Assembly: GCA_012965445.1 (NCBI GenBank)
Contig: DTSJ01000074.1
Coordinates: 1 to 5,008 of the forward strand
Length of the DNA stretch: 5,008 bases
From: Candidatus Hydrogenedentota bacterium
Lineage (GTDB): Bacteria; Hydrogenedentota; Hydrogenedentia; Hydrogenedentiales; GCA-2746185
Direction: 5' to 3'
Every line of letters begins with the position of its first letter. The stretch's first letter is position 1. The notes under the pieces were generated by a model. The model was not told where the DNA came from and did no database searches. It saw only the letters and a list, made by a program, of their open reading frames with translations. The position numbers were made by a program, and so were the translations under genes. This document shows positions 1-5,008 of the stretch, piece by piece.

Positions 1-100
1 CACGCAGAAAATAAAGAGGCCGAGATTTCCTGCTCAAGTACTTATAGACTCTATATTCAAAGGGCACAAAGAGTTCGGCTGAGTTTTTTGACCATACGCG
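1..100 (+). repeat. Dispersed intergenic repeat, copy A
   Basis: Positions 21-70 align without gaps to 1031-1080 (35 of 50 bases identical). The match includes 16 of 17 bases at 21-37 and an exact 10-mer, AGGGCACAAA, at 61-70. The right part, 73-99, is an exact 27-bp match to 4656-4682 and begins GTTCGGCTGAGTTTTTTGAC. The copies lie in non-coding sequence in the same orientation. On the minus strand the core reads as a short ORF beginning MVKKLSRT (start codon at 93-95), which could cause spurious gene calls. There are no terminal inverted repeats, no transposase and no clear hairpin, so whether it is a mobile-element remnant, a gene-end fragment or a regulatory repeat is open. Confidence 0.65.
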
Positions 101-345
101 ATATACCAGATTACCTCGACAGGTTCTTCTTGGGACTTGTAATCATCGTGTTTTTGGTCGTGATCATAGCGGAATTACTACCCATGCTTGGATTCCGAAT
201 AAATAGGCATCGTGTTTCGGTTTCAGGAGGCGGAATGAGAGATTTTATCGCATTGACGTTGGGCTGGGGAGTTTGTGCGTCCCGAAAACTGATCCGCCTT
301 TGTTTTCGGGCATCATGCTGCTTCCCTCTCGTAGTGATGATGTAG
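1..345 (+). other. Open frame from left edge with one hydrophobic segment; doubtful
   Basis: This frame is open from the first base to a TAG at 343-345, about 114 codons. It may be the end of a gene that starts outside the window, or a chance or decayed frame. If it starts inside, the only early candidate is a TTG at 88 with no ribosome binding site, embedded in repeat copy A. The translation from 88 has one strongly hydrophobic stretch (roughly residues 13-36, LDRFFLGLVIIVFLVVIIAE and onward) that would pass as a membrane helix. After it come a basic stretch and a cysteine-rich tail without conserved-looking motifs. I recognise no family. The first 30 codons are repeat sequence, which argues against a normal gene. 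Confidence 0.2.
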
Positions 346-516
346 CCCGCCGACATGGGGAATGGCGATTACGTTACCCTCTTTGAAGGTCTGATTCTTC
401 CTTCTGATGTATACTTATGAAAACTTTGCACTACAATCGGCATCTGTAGGGGAAAGTTCCGATGCAACGCAATCGCAATCGGTAATCTGATATCGAAGTG
501 ACAAGGAGAACGAGTT
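346..516. other. Intergenic leader upstream of the small lysine-rich gene
   Basis: I see no gene here on either strand. The longer minus-strand frames crossing this stretch continue antisense through the lysine-rich gene and owe their phenylalanine/serine-rich translation to its A-rich codons. A TATACT at 410-415 resembles a -10 box, but the nearest -35-like hexamer (TTGAAG, 383-388) is 21 bases away, too far for a confident promoter. The ribosome binding site of the next gene closes the stretch. Confidence 0.4.
503..508 (+). promoter_or_regulatory. Ribosome binding site of the small lysine-rich gene
   Basis: AAGGAG is a near-perfect Shine-Dalgarno sequence and ends 8 bases before the ATG at 517. 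It is the strongest ribosome binding site in the window and the main evidence that the very short downstream frame is translated. Confidence 0.7.
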
Positions 517-627
517 ATGGGTGATACGGGAAAGAAGGACAAAGGGAAAAAAGAACAACAGAAAAAGGCCAAACGTACTCCGAAGGAAAAACGAAAAGAT
601 AAGAAGGATAAGAAGAACAAGAAATAA
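517..627 (+). CDS. Small lysine-rich protein, 36 aa, function unknown
   Basis: The frame runs from ATG 517 to TAA 625-627 and encodes 36 residues. It starts MGDTGKKDKG; 17 of the 36 residues are lysine and two are arginine, with scattered Asp, Glu and Gln and no aromatic residue, Cys or hydrophobic core. It has no signal peptide or membrane segment and is probably disordered. Such a charge invites a nucleic-acid- or ribosome-binding role, but that is inference. The pattern of MGD followed by short lysine clusters and a TPKEKRK motif (residues 21-27) resembles very short basic hypothetical proteins I recall from planctomycetes and other bacteria; I cannot verify this here. Support for it being real is the strong AAGGAG at ideal spacing and that recalled pattern. 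It stands alone: the ABC operon starts more than 600 bases downstream. No terminator hairpin is evident after it. Confidence 0.75.
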   Translation: MGDTGKKDKGKKEQQKKAKRTPKEKRKDKKDKKNKK

Positions 628-670
628 ATAGTTGGCGTGCCGGTCGGCGAACGAATAAATGCGAACGACA

Positions 671-690
671 GAGCCGAGTTTTTGGACCCT
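671..690 (+). repeat. Possible degenerate copy of the repeat core
   Basis: GAGCCGAGTTTTTGGACC at 671-688 resembles the core CGGCTGAGTTTTTTGACC found at 76-93 and 4659-4676, with a few substitutions and one T fewer. The similarity is short and the flanks do not match, so it may be chance in T-rich intergenic DNA. It keeps the same orientation as the other copies. Confidence 0.3.
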
Positions 691-786
691 AGGCGATAAT
701 CCCACTTGCGTCATCTTAGCCATCAATGCCGGGATGGGGAAAGTTCCACTTGAGTATAAGGGCTTGAAAGATACTGTTTGTAGCCG

Positions 787-960
787 TTAACCTCTAGTCC
801 ATGAGTGCTGAAGAAATCGATTCGGGAAAATCCATGTGCCTCGCAAATAATCATCCGCATCGGTATCATGGAAGTTTCTCGATAATTGTACATCTCGCGC
901 GCGCATTAAGAGTTGGGCTGGATAACCTGACCACACCCAAGGTTGTAAAACAAAATTCAT
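787..960 (-). other. Short minus-strand ORF, 57 aa, doubtful
   Basis: An ATG at 958-960 on the minus strand opens 57 codons, ending in TAA at 787-789. A GGGAG lies 6 bases upstream of the start codon. The protein begins MNFVLQPW and then continues with mixed, rather polar sequence including DTDADDYLRG. The first eight residues remind me of the start of integrase-type transposases common in planctomycetes, but the similarity stops there. It could be a decayed transposase start or coincidence. There is no HTH, no DDE motif and no inverted repeats around it. Confidence 0.15.
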
Positions 961-1010
961 AGAAACTCCCGATGTTCGAATGCACAAAAGGAGCAATCAT
1001 CCCTGATTAA

Positions 1011-1105
1011 ACGCATGAAATCAAAGCGATCGAGATTTCCTACTCAAAAACGCATATATCTATTATCTTCAGGGCACAAAGGGCTCGACGGATTTTTTCC
1101 TACAT
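1011..1105 (+). repeat. Dispersed intergenic repeat, copy B (diverged)
   Basis: This is a direct, same-strand copy of the repeat at 1-100. The two segments CGAGATTTCCTACTCAA (1031-1047) and AGGGCACAAA (1071-1080) sit exactly 1010 bases from their partners with an unchanged 23-base spacer between them. The T-run core (GGATTTTTTCC near 1090-1100) is more diverged and needs a one-base gap. Read in the frame that matches copy A codon for codon, both copies stay open (E-I-S-Y/C-S, then R-A-Q-R). The frame at copy B runs without a stop from 1011 to a TAA at 1188-1190 but has no start codon before 1104. Confidence 0.6.
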
Positions 1106-1250
1106 GATTGAGAATGGCGAATGCGCACTATATTTGAGGTCGATAAATTTAGGTCTGAGTTGTTGGACAACCTTTGGGGTCACGTGCTAACTTCATGGTC
1201 TGTGGCGGGTTGCGGAGTAGGTACAGAAACGAACAAAAAACCTGGATACC

Positions 1251-2210
1251 ATGTCTGAGTCCAATTTTATTGAAGTTGATGGGTTGACGAAAACGTATCG
1301 AGACGGCCTGTTTGGGCGAAAAAAAATCGAAGCCGTTCGAGGCGTGTCTTTTCAAGTGAGTCCCGGGGAAATCTTCGGGTTGCTAGGGCCAAACGGTGCT
1401 GGGAAAACGACGATTATTAAAATGCTCTTGGGCATCGTTCGGAAAACAAAGGGGCAGGCAAGTCTGTTGGGCAAACCAGTTGGCCATCGAATTAGCCGTA
1501 AACAAGTCGGGTACCTGCCCGAGTCGCACAGGATGCCGCTACACCATACGGGAAATTCGGCTCTGGCATACTACGGAAAATTATCTGGTATGTCGAAAGG
1601 CGACATCAGATCTCGAGCGCCGGAAATGTTGGACTTGGTCGGCTTGAAGGATTGGGGCAGCATACCGATAAAAAAATATTCAAAGGGCATGATGCAGCGG
1701 TTGGGCCTGGCGCAGGCCATGCTGCACGACCCCGATATCATTATTTTGGACGAACCGACCGACGGTGTGGATCCGGTCGGCCGAAAAGAAATTCGAAACG
1801 TCCTGTCCGATCTGAAAAGCCGCGGCAAAACCATATTTCTAAACAGTCATTTGCTCCAGGAAATAGAATTGATTTGCGATAGAGTCGTTATTCTGCAACA
1901 TGGCATCGTCGTGAGGGAAGGCAATGTCGAGGAGTTAACACAGCAAGACCAACAAAGCCCTCGCATTCAAATTGTGGGCAGCGAGGCAGATGTGCGAAGT
2001 GCTCTGCGCGACCAAGAGATCGATTTTCTTGAAGTCGACGACGATGGAATCGCGGAACTCACGCTCCATGCTTTCGGGCAGTTCGACATCGACCGTTGCG
2101 TCGACGCATTGCGCGCTCGACGATTGAGCGTCGTATCGATCGATCGAAAACGCAAGACATTGGAAGAGGCCTTTCTCGATGTCGTTCTGCCGCCAGAGGT
2201 AGAGTCATGA
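1251..2210 (+). CDS. ABC-2 type transporter ATP-binding protein
   Basis: This 319-residue subunit should bind and hydrolyse ATP at the cytoplasmic face of the membrane and drive the permease encoded next. The ATPase domain fills residues 7-225. It has Walker A GPNGAGKT (46-53), the Q-loop position GYLPE (87-91) with Glu where many ABC proteins have Gln, a signature YSKGMMQR (143-150) in place of LSGGQ, Walker B IIILDEP (163-169) with catalytic Glu168, D-loop GVDP (172-175) and switch His200 (NSH). The Q-to-E and SKGM variants are normal for the CcmA/NosF-like ABC-2 class. A C-terminal domain (about 230-319) ends in TLEEAFLDVV, typical of the same class. The length is normal. The ATG at 1251 puts the first beta strand (FIEVDGLTKTY) at the expected place, but only a weak GGA precedes it. 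The gene overlaps the permease by 4 bases, so the two form an operon. The substrate cannot be told from the ATPase. Confidence 0.95.
   Translation: MSESNFIEVDGLTKTYRDGLFGRKKIEAVRGVSFQVSPGEIFGLLGPNGAGKTTIIKMLLGIVRKTKGQASLLGKPVGHRISRKQVGYLPESHRMPLHHTGNSALAYYGKLSGMSKGDIRSRAPEMLDLVGLKDWGSIPIKKYSKGMMQRLGLAQAMLHDPDIIILDEPTDGVDPVGRKEIRNVLSDLKSRGKTIFLNSHLLQEIELICDRVVILQHGIVVREGNVEELTQQDQQSPRIQIVGSEADVRSALRDQEIDFLEVDDDGIAELTLHAFGQFDIDRCVDALRARRLSVVSIDRKRKTLEEAFLDVVLPPEVES
2195..2200 (+). promoter_or_regulatory. Ribosome binding site fixing the permease start
   Basis: AGAGGT lies inside the last codons of the ATPase gene and ends 6 bases before the ATG at 2207. It supports starting the permease at the ATGA overlap (start 2207-2209, ATPase stop 2208-2210) instead of at a TTG at 2096 deep inside the ATPase gene. 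Confidence 0.6.
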
Positions 2211-4447
2211 AACCGTATATTGCCATTATTAGGGATTGTTTTCACGAGGCCTTTGTGTCCAGAGTATTGTGGATTGTAGTTGGCCTAATCACGTTGTTGC
2301 TGCTTGCGTTGGCACCGCTTTCCATCACCGAGCAGCTCGCCATGAAAATCCGAACGGTTGAAGTATTCGCTCCGAAACAATTGATGGTCCAAATTGCCAA
2401 AGAAGGCAAAGAGGATTCTCAAACTCCTGCTGCGGACATTTGGGGGCTCCTTGATGAAGACAGCAAAGAGTCTATCGACGCAACGTTGACTGAGAAGGAG
2501 GAAAACAGAAGGGCGATACGCGAATCTCTTACGAAGGTTCTCGATGCGATAAACGAAATCGAAGATCCCAAAGTATTATTCGGCTCCGATGCGTTTGGCC
2601 GTGTGACATTGCCCGAAGAGGCACAGGATCTCATGGATCGTTCCGAAGGTTTGAGCGATGAAGAAGGTCGTCGGCTCAATCGATTCCTCGTAGGGGCCGC
2701 GTTTCCCCGAGCGATTTTTCTTCGAGACTCGACAGAGACTCACGTGAGTTACTTTATATGGGGAAACGACGTCGATGCGATACCAATTCCCAAAGATGAG
2801 CTTCTCAAAAACGCGTTAACCGCGGTTACCACGTTCTTATTGGGAACATTGGGCGTGATGTTGGCCATCCTTATTACTGCCACGATGATCCCGCAGACTT
2901 TCGACAAGGGAGCGATCGATTTACTGCTGAGTAAACCCCTGAATCGGTCCTTTCTTTTCTTGGCGAAGTACGTCGGCGGTTGCGCCTTTATCACTATATG
3001 TACGGCGTATATGGTCGGAGGTTTGTGCTTGTTAGCTGCGCTCCGCTGGGACTACTGGGAACCACGCATGCTTCTCGGAATTCCAATATTCCTGTTCTTG
3101 TTCGGCATTTATTATTCCGTATCGGCCTTCGCCGGTGTCATCTGGCGCAACCCGGTGGTGAGCGTATTTTTGACGATCGGATTCTGGTTTCTATGTGCGA
3201 GCGTCGGGACATCTCGAACGGTAATCCGCGACATGTTTCTTGCTTCTTCACAGGCTACGACGATTTTGCCTATTGAGTCTGCGCCGATTGCTATATCGGA
3301 ATCGAATATCATCGCGCGCTGGACAAACGAAGACGCGATTGAGCCTTGGAGCGTACTTGAAGACGTGTCGAAGACCTCTGGACTGCCGGGACAGATTGTT
3401 CAAGCGGTCGGTCCAGTATACGACGCAGATCAACGTCGTATAGTATCTCTGCGATTTAGAGCATCGGGCCCAGGACGTCGAAGGTCAGCGGGTGCCAACT
3501 CAGCAGCAATGATCGTTGGGGGTTCGGATACGGAGTGGACACTCGACGATGGTCCTGAACTCACCGATCGGCCGATAGGCATATTTTCCGACGACGACGG
3601 CGGGATAACGGTAACGGGTCGACGCGGTATGCAACGATTGCTCGTCGATTCGGACGGCAAGGAGTTTTTCAAGAACATTGGTCCGAACATTGGAATGGCT
3701 TTACCCGTAACCGTCTCGCTTGACCCCACTACACGTCGAATTGCGATTTGGGACGGAGCGAAGTTGTCCGTGTATCTTGTAGATGAATCCGGGAAATATA
3801 AGCTGAGTCTGGAAAAGCAGCTTGAGCAGCTTGGCCAAGGTCTCGTCAGCTTTCGAGGCGAAGTAATCGCCATCGTGACGGACGATGGCGACTTGACCAC
3901 GTTCAATGCCACCGATCTAGAGGAGACGCACGCGTTTAGTCGATCCGATGATTCTCCACCGCGATACATTGAATCCTCTAAGGATGGACTCTGGACCGCC
4001 GTTGTCTATCATGATGGTTCCTTGAGAGTCGCCGATCAGATGAAGGAATCGTGGTCTGAACCTCGTGTCGCGGAACGCAAGAACGTATTTGCCGTTGCAT
4101 TTTCCGACGATGGCAACCTGTGGGTCAGCGGAAAGTATCGAAGAGTTTCGGTCTACGATCCCGAAACGATGAGGTCGCTTGAGAAGTATTGGCCAGAGAT
4201 GAACACTATGGAGAAGATCGAGCGTTATGCGTTGGAGCCCGTGTACACAATCTTTCCGAAACCGGGGGAGTTGAGCTCCGTGATTGCATATTTGATGACT
4301 GGTGAAGAGTCCGTCTCCGAAGATGCAGACAATATGAGTACTCGACGCGTTAAATTGAATATCTGGGGAACGATCTGGAGCAATCTGGCCTTTCTTTGCG
4401 TGACGCTGGGCCTCGCATGTATCCACATTCAGCGCAAAGATTTCTAA
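2207..4447 (+). CDS. ABC-2 type permease with large beta-propeller-like insert
   Basis: This 746-residue inner-membrane protein is the likely transport partner of the upstream ATPase. Predicted membrane helices lie near residues 20-40, 203-228, 254-279, 288-311, 316-335 and 719-740. After helix 2 comes the ABC-2 coupling stretch DKGAIDLLLSKPLNRSFLF (233-251, NosY/GldF-like), expected in the cytoplasm. The protein ends in QRKDF, a C-terminal tail common in this class. Typical ABC-2 permeases have 250-400 residues. The excess here is a charged, helix-rich domain (about 41-200) between helices 1 and 2, and a 380-residue domain (about 336-718) between helices 5 and 6. From about 404 to 655 the latter shows roughly six strand-rich units with turns such as DDDGG, DPTTRR, DDGD, KDG and SDDGN, each followed by strands like LWVSGKYRRVSVYD, resembling WD40/YVTN propeller blades. 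If the N terminus is cytoplasmic, both inserts face outwards. Start: ATG in the ATGA overlap, MKPYIAIIRDCFHEAF, a usual ABC-2 opening. The family is clear; fold of the insert and substrate are inferred or unknown. Confidence 0.9.
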   Translation: MKPYIAIIRDCFHEAFVSRVLWIVVGLITLLLLALAPLSITEQLAMKIRTVEVFAPKQLMVQIAKEGKEDSQTPAADIWGLLDEDSKESIDATLTEKEENRRAIRESLTKVLDAINEIEDPKVLFGSDAFGRVTLPEEAQDLMDRSEGLSDEEGRRLNRFLVGAAFPRAIFLRDSTETHVSYFIWGNDVDAIPIPKDELLKNALTAVTTFLLGTLGVMLAILITATMIPQTFDKGAIDLLLSKPLNRSFLFLAKYVGGCAFITICTAYMVGGLCLLAALRWDYWEPRMLLGIPIFLFLFGIYYSVSAFAGVIWRNPVVSVFLTIGFWFLCASVGTSRTVIRDMFLASSQATTILPIESAPIAISESNIIARWTNEDAIEPWSVLEDVSKTSGLPGQIVQAVGPVYDADQRRIVSLRFRASGPGRRRSAGANSAAMIVGGSDTEWTLDDGPELTDRPIGIFSDDDGGITVTGRRGMQRLLVDSDGKEFFKNIGPNIGMALPVTVSLDPTTRRIAIWDGAKLSVYLVDESGKYKLSLEKQLEQLGQGLVSFRGEVIAIVTDDGDLTTFNATDLEETHAFSRSDDSPPRYIESSKDGLWTAVVYHDGSLRVADQMKESWSEPRVAERKNVFAVAFSDDGNLWVSGKYRRVSVYDPETMRSLEKYWPEMNTMEKIERYALEPVYTIFPKPGELSSVIAYLMTGEESVSEDADNMSTRRVKLNIWGTIWSNLAFLCVTLGLACIHIQRKDF

Positions 4448-4655
4448 CGTAGATACCAGTCACGCGAGAGCCTGTCTATCCCGAAAACTCGTACACGTTG
4501 AAACGTAATGTGAGGGTGTTATTTTTATAGCCGGCAGCTTTTGCTCAATATAAACAGGCCATTTTCGAATTTCGGCCGAACTATAGAGTCGCCGATAACA
4601 TAGCCGAATTCACCTCAGAAATCAATTCATACGCTCCGTTCGGTGCGCTTTCGAT

Positions 4656-4682
4656 GTTCGGCTGAGTTTTTTGACCATACGC
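4656..4682 (+). repeat. Exact 27-bp copy of the repeat core
   Basis: This segment is identical to 73-99 over 27 bases, same orientation, about 4.6 kb apart; the bases directly outside differ on both sides. The sequence upstream does not match the rest of copy A, so this is a core-only copy. Identity here, against strong divergence of the core in copy B, suggests either recent spread or selection on this core. Confidence 0.75.
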
Positions 4683-4699
4683 CCGAATGATGCTACTAT
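4671..4699 (+). promoter_or_regulatory. Possible sigma70-type promoter for the right-edge gene
   Basis: TTGACC (4671-4676, -35-like) and TACTAT (4694-4699, -10-like) are separated by exactly 17 bases, and a TG at 4691-4692 gives an extended -10 (TGC-TACTAT). Transcription would start near 4706 and run towards the ORF at 4849. The -35 hexamer is part of the repeated 27-bp core. At copy A the same TTGACC (88-93) has no -10 at that distance, so the repeat alone does not make a promoter. Confidence 0.35.
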
Positions 4700-4833
4700 G
4701 CTCGTAATAAATATGTCCAAATCAATAAAAAATGAAATGAAGTGCGGTTTATACGCTAGATAATGGATTACATGGATTATAGAGTGTTTAGAAAAAGGGG
4801 GTGTACAAAAACTGGACACCTAAACTTCTCATT

Positions 4834-4839
4834 GGAAGA
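4834..4839 (+). promoter_or_regulatory. Possible ribosome binding site of the right-edge ORF
   Basis: GGAAGA ends 9 bases before the ATG at 4849. It is a moderate Shine-Dalgarno match at slightly long but acceptable spacing and is the local argument for choosing that ATG over the in-frame GTG at 4801. Confidence 0.35.
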
Positions 4840-4848
4840 AATCCGAGT

Positions 4849-5008
4849 ATGAGTATCCGAAAACGGATTAGTCAAATTCTTACACCTTCGATAAGGCGCA
4901 CGTCTCCAGAGGTAGAGACGGGCTTTGGGCTTAGACGGGAGATTGGGGGAGCAGCCCGGATTGGAGACATCTTGCGGCGTCTTCTTGTCGACAACAATCA
5001 GGATACTG
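4849..5008 (+). CDS. Partial arginine-rich hypothetical protein, runs off right edge
   Basis: From ATG 4849 the frame stays open for 53 codons to the end of the window, with a moderate GGAAGA upstream. The last in-frame stop before it is a TAG at 4789-4791. The product begins MSIRKRISQILTP and is basic (about ten arginines in 53 residues), with a possibly helical stretch ARIGDILRRLLVDN near residues 36-49. I do not recognise a family from this fragment. No signal peptide or membrane helix is visible. An inverted repeat CGTCTC/GAGACG (4901-4906 and 4915-4920) lies inside the frame. A minus-strand frame is also open from the edge to about 4776 but has no visible start here and a less protein-like composition. 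The plausible upstream promoter and start codon favour the plus strand; the evidence is modest. Confidence 0.45.
   Translation, partial: MSIRKRISQILTPSIRRTSPEVETGFGLRREIGGAARIGDILRRLLVDNNQDT

Larger units (their letters stand above)
628..1250. other. Long intergenic region with repeat remnants and no convincing gene
   Basis: About 620 bases separate the small lysine-rich gene from the ABC operon. They hold a degenerate repeat-core relative near 671-690, a weak minus-strand ORF at 787-960 and repeat copy B at 1011-1105. A small inverted repeat, GTTGT-TGG-ACAAC, lies at 1159-1171, about 80 bases before the ATPase start. It could be an operator or chance. No -35/-10 pair with good spacing stands out for the operon: TTGGAC at 1163-1168 with CTAACT at 1187-1192 (18-base spacing) is the best and is poor. 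No tRNA or structured RNA was recognised. Confidence 0.5.
4448..4848. other. Intergenic region downstream of the ABC operon
   Basis: About 400 bases without a convincing gene. The stretch contains a perfect 10-bp palindrome TTCGGCCGAA (4571-4580), an imperfect stem (4567-4576 with 4603-4611, one bulged base) that lacks a following T-run, the exact repeat core at 4656-4682, a promoter-like pair, an AT-rich stretch at about 4700-4740, and a short inverted repeat GGTGT/ACACC (4800-4804 and 4816-4820). No strong intrinsic terminator follows the permease. A 65-codon minus-strand frame at 4622-4819 has no supporting features and ends in the repeat-derived MVKKLSRT reading. Confidence 0.5.

Noticed and set aside
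415..726. Minus-strand Phe/Leu-rich frame that looks like a membrane protein
   Set aside because: The hydrophobic run is the complement of the AAA/AAG lysine codons of the small plus-strand gene, which has a much better ribosome binding site.
2193..2204. 12-base match CCAGAGGTAGAG also present at 4906-4917
   Set aside because: One occurrence is a ribosome binding site region and the other lies inside the right-edge ORF. Flanks do not match and no function links them, so chance is the simplest explanation.
2096..2206. N-terminal extension of the permease from a TTG at 2096
   Set aside because: It would overlap the ATPase gene by 115 bases and add 37 arginine-rich residues with no ABC-2 character. 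The ATG at 2207 has a ribosome binding site, makes the classic ATGA overlap and gives a normal ABC-2 N terminus.
3430..3969. Minus-strand 179-codon frame
   Set aside because: It lies antisense within the permease gene. Its Ser/Arg/Pro-rich translation is what results from reading the opposite strand of the Asp/Gly-rich propeller-like region.
3917..4426. Minus-strand 169-codon frame
   Set aside because: It lies antisense inside the permease gene, where the plus-strand frame has clear repeats and a membrane helix. No ribosome binding site or domain supports it.
4567..4611. Imperfect stem downstream of the permease as a terminator
   Set aside because: The arms are about 9 bases with a bulge and a 26-base loop, and no T-run follows, so it does not fit an intrinsic terminator.
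4622..4819. Minus-strand 65-codon frame
   Set aside because: It has no ribosome binding site and a low-complexity composition, and its C-terminal part is the repeat core read backwards.
4800..4820. GGTGT/ACACC inverted repeat as an insertion-sequence end
   Set aside because: The sequence vaguely recalls TGT-starting IS3-type ends, but there is no partner end, no target duplication and no transposase in the window.

Overview
The window looks like a gene-poor stretch of a bacterial chromosome of roughly 50% GC, most likely a planctomycete of the Rhodopirellula/Pirellula type. That assignment is inference. It rests on the long intergenic spaces, a dispersed AT-rich intergenic repeat family, an ABC ATPase without a strong Shine-Dalgarno, and an ABC-2 permease with a very large extra domain, a style I associate with planctomycetes. 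No rRNA, tRNA, CRISPR array or intact insertion sequence is visible.

Layout: (1) Positions 1-516 are mostly non-coding and begin with a copy of an intergenic repeat. An open frame enters from the left edge and contains one hydrophobic stretch, but it has no clear start or family. (2) Positions 517-627 hold a 36-residue, extremely lysine-rich small protein gene with a strong ribosome binding site. (3) Positions 628-1250 are intergenic, with a second, diverged repeat copy (1011-1105) and only weak ORFs. (4) Positions 1251-4447 carry a two-gene operon: an ABC-2 type ATPase (319 aa), overlapped by 4 bases (ATGA) with its permease (746 aa). (5) Positions 4448-4848 are intergenic, with an exact 27-bp copy of the repeat core and a plausible sigma70-type promoter that includes the end of that core. 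(6) From 4849 an arginine-rich open reading frame with no recognised family runs off the right edge.

The ATPase and permease together should form one ABC-2 type transporter in the inner membrane: two nucleotide-binding subunits and two permease subunits. The unusual part is the permease. Between its fifth and sixth predicted membrane helices lies an insert of about 380 residues with repeated beta-propeller-like (WD40/YVTN-like) strands, predicted to sit outside the cytoplasm. There is also a charged helical domain of about 160 residues between helices 1 and 2. The substrate cannot be read from the sequence.
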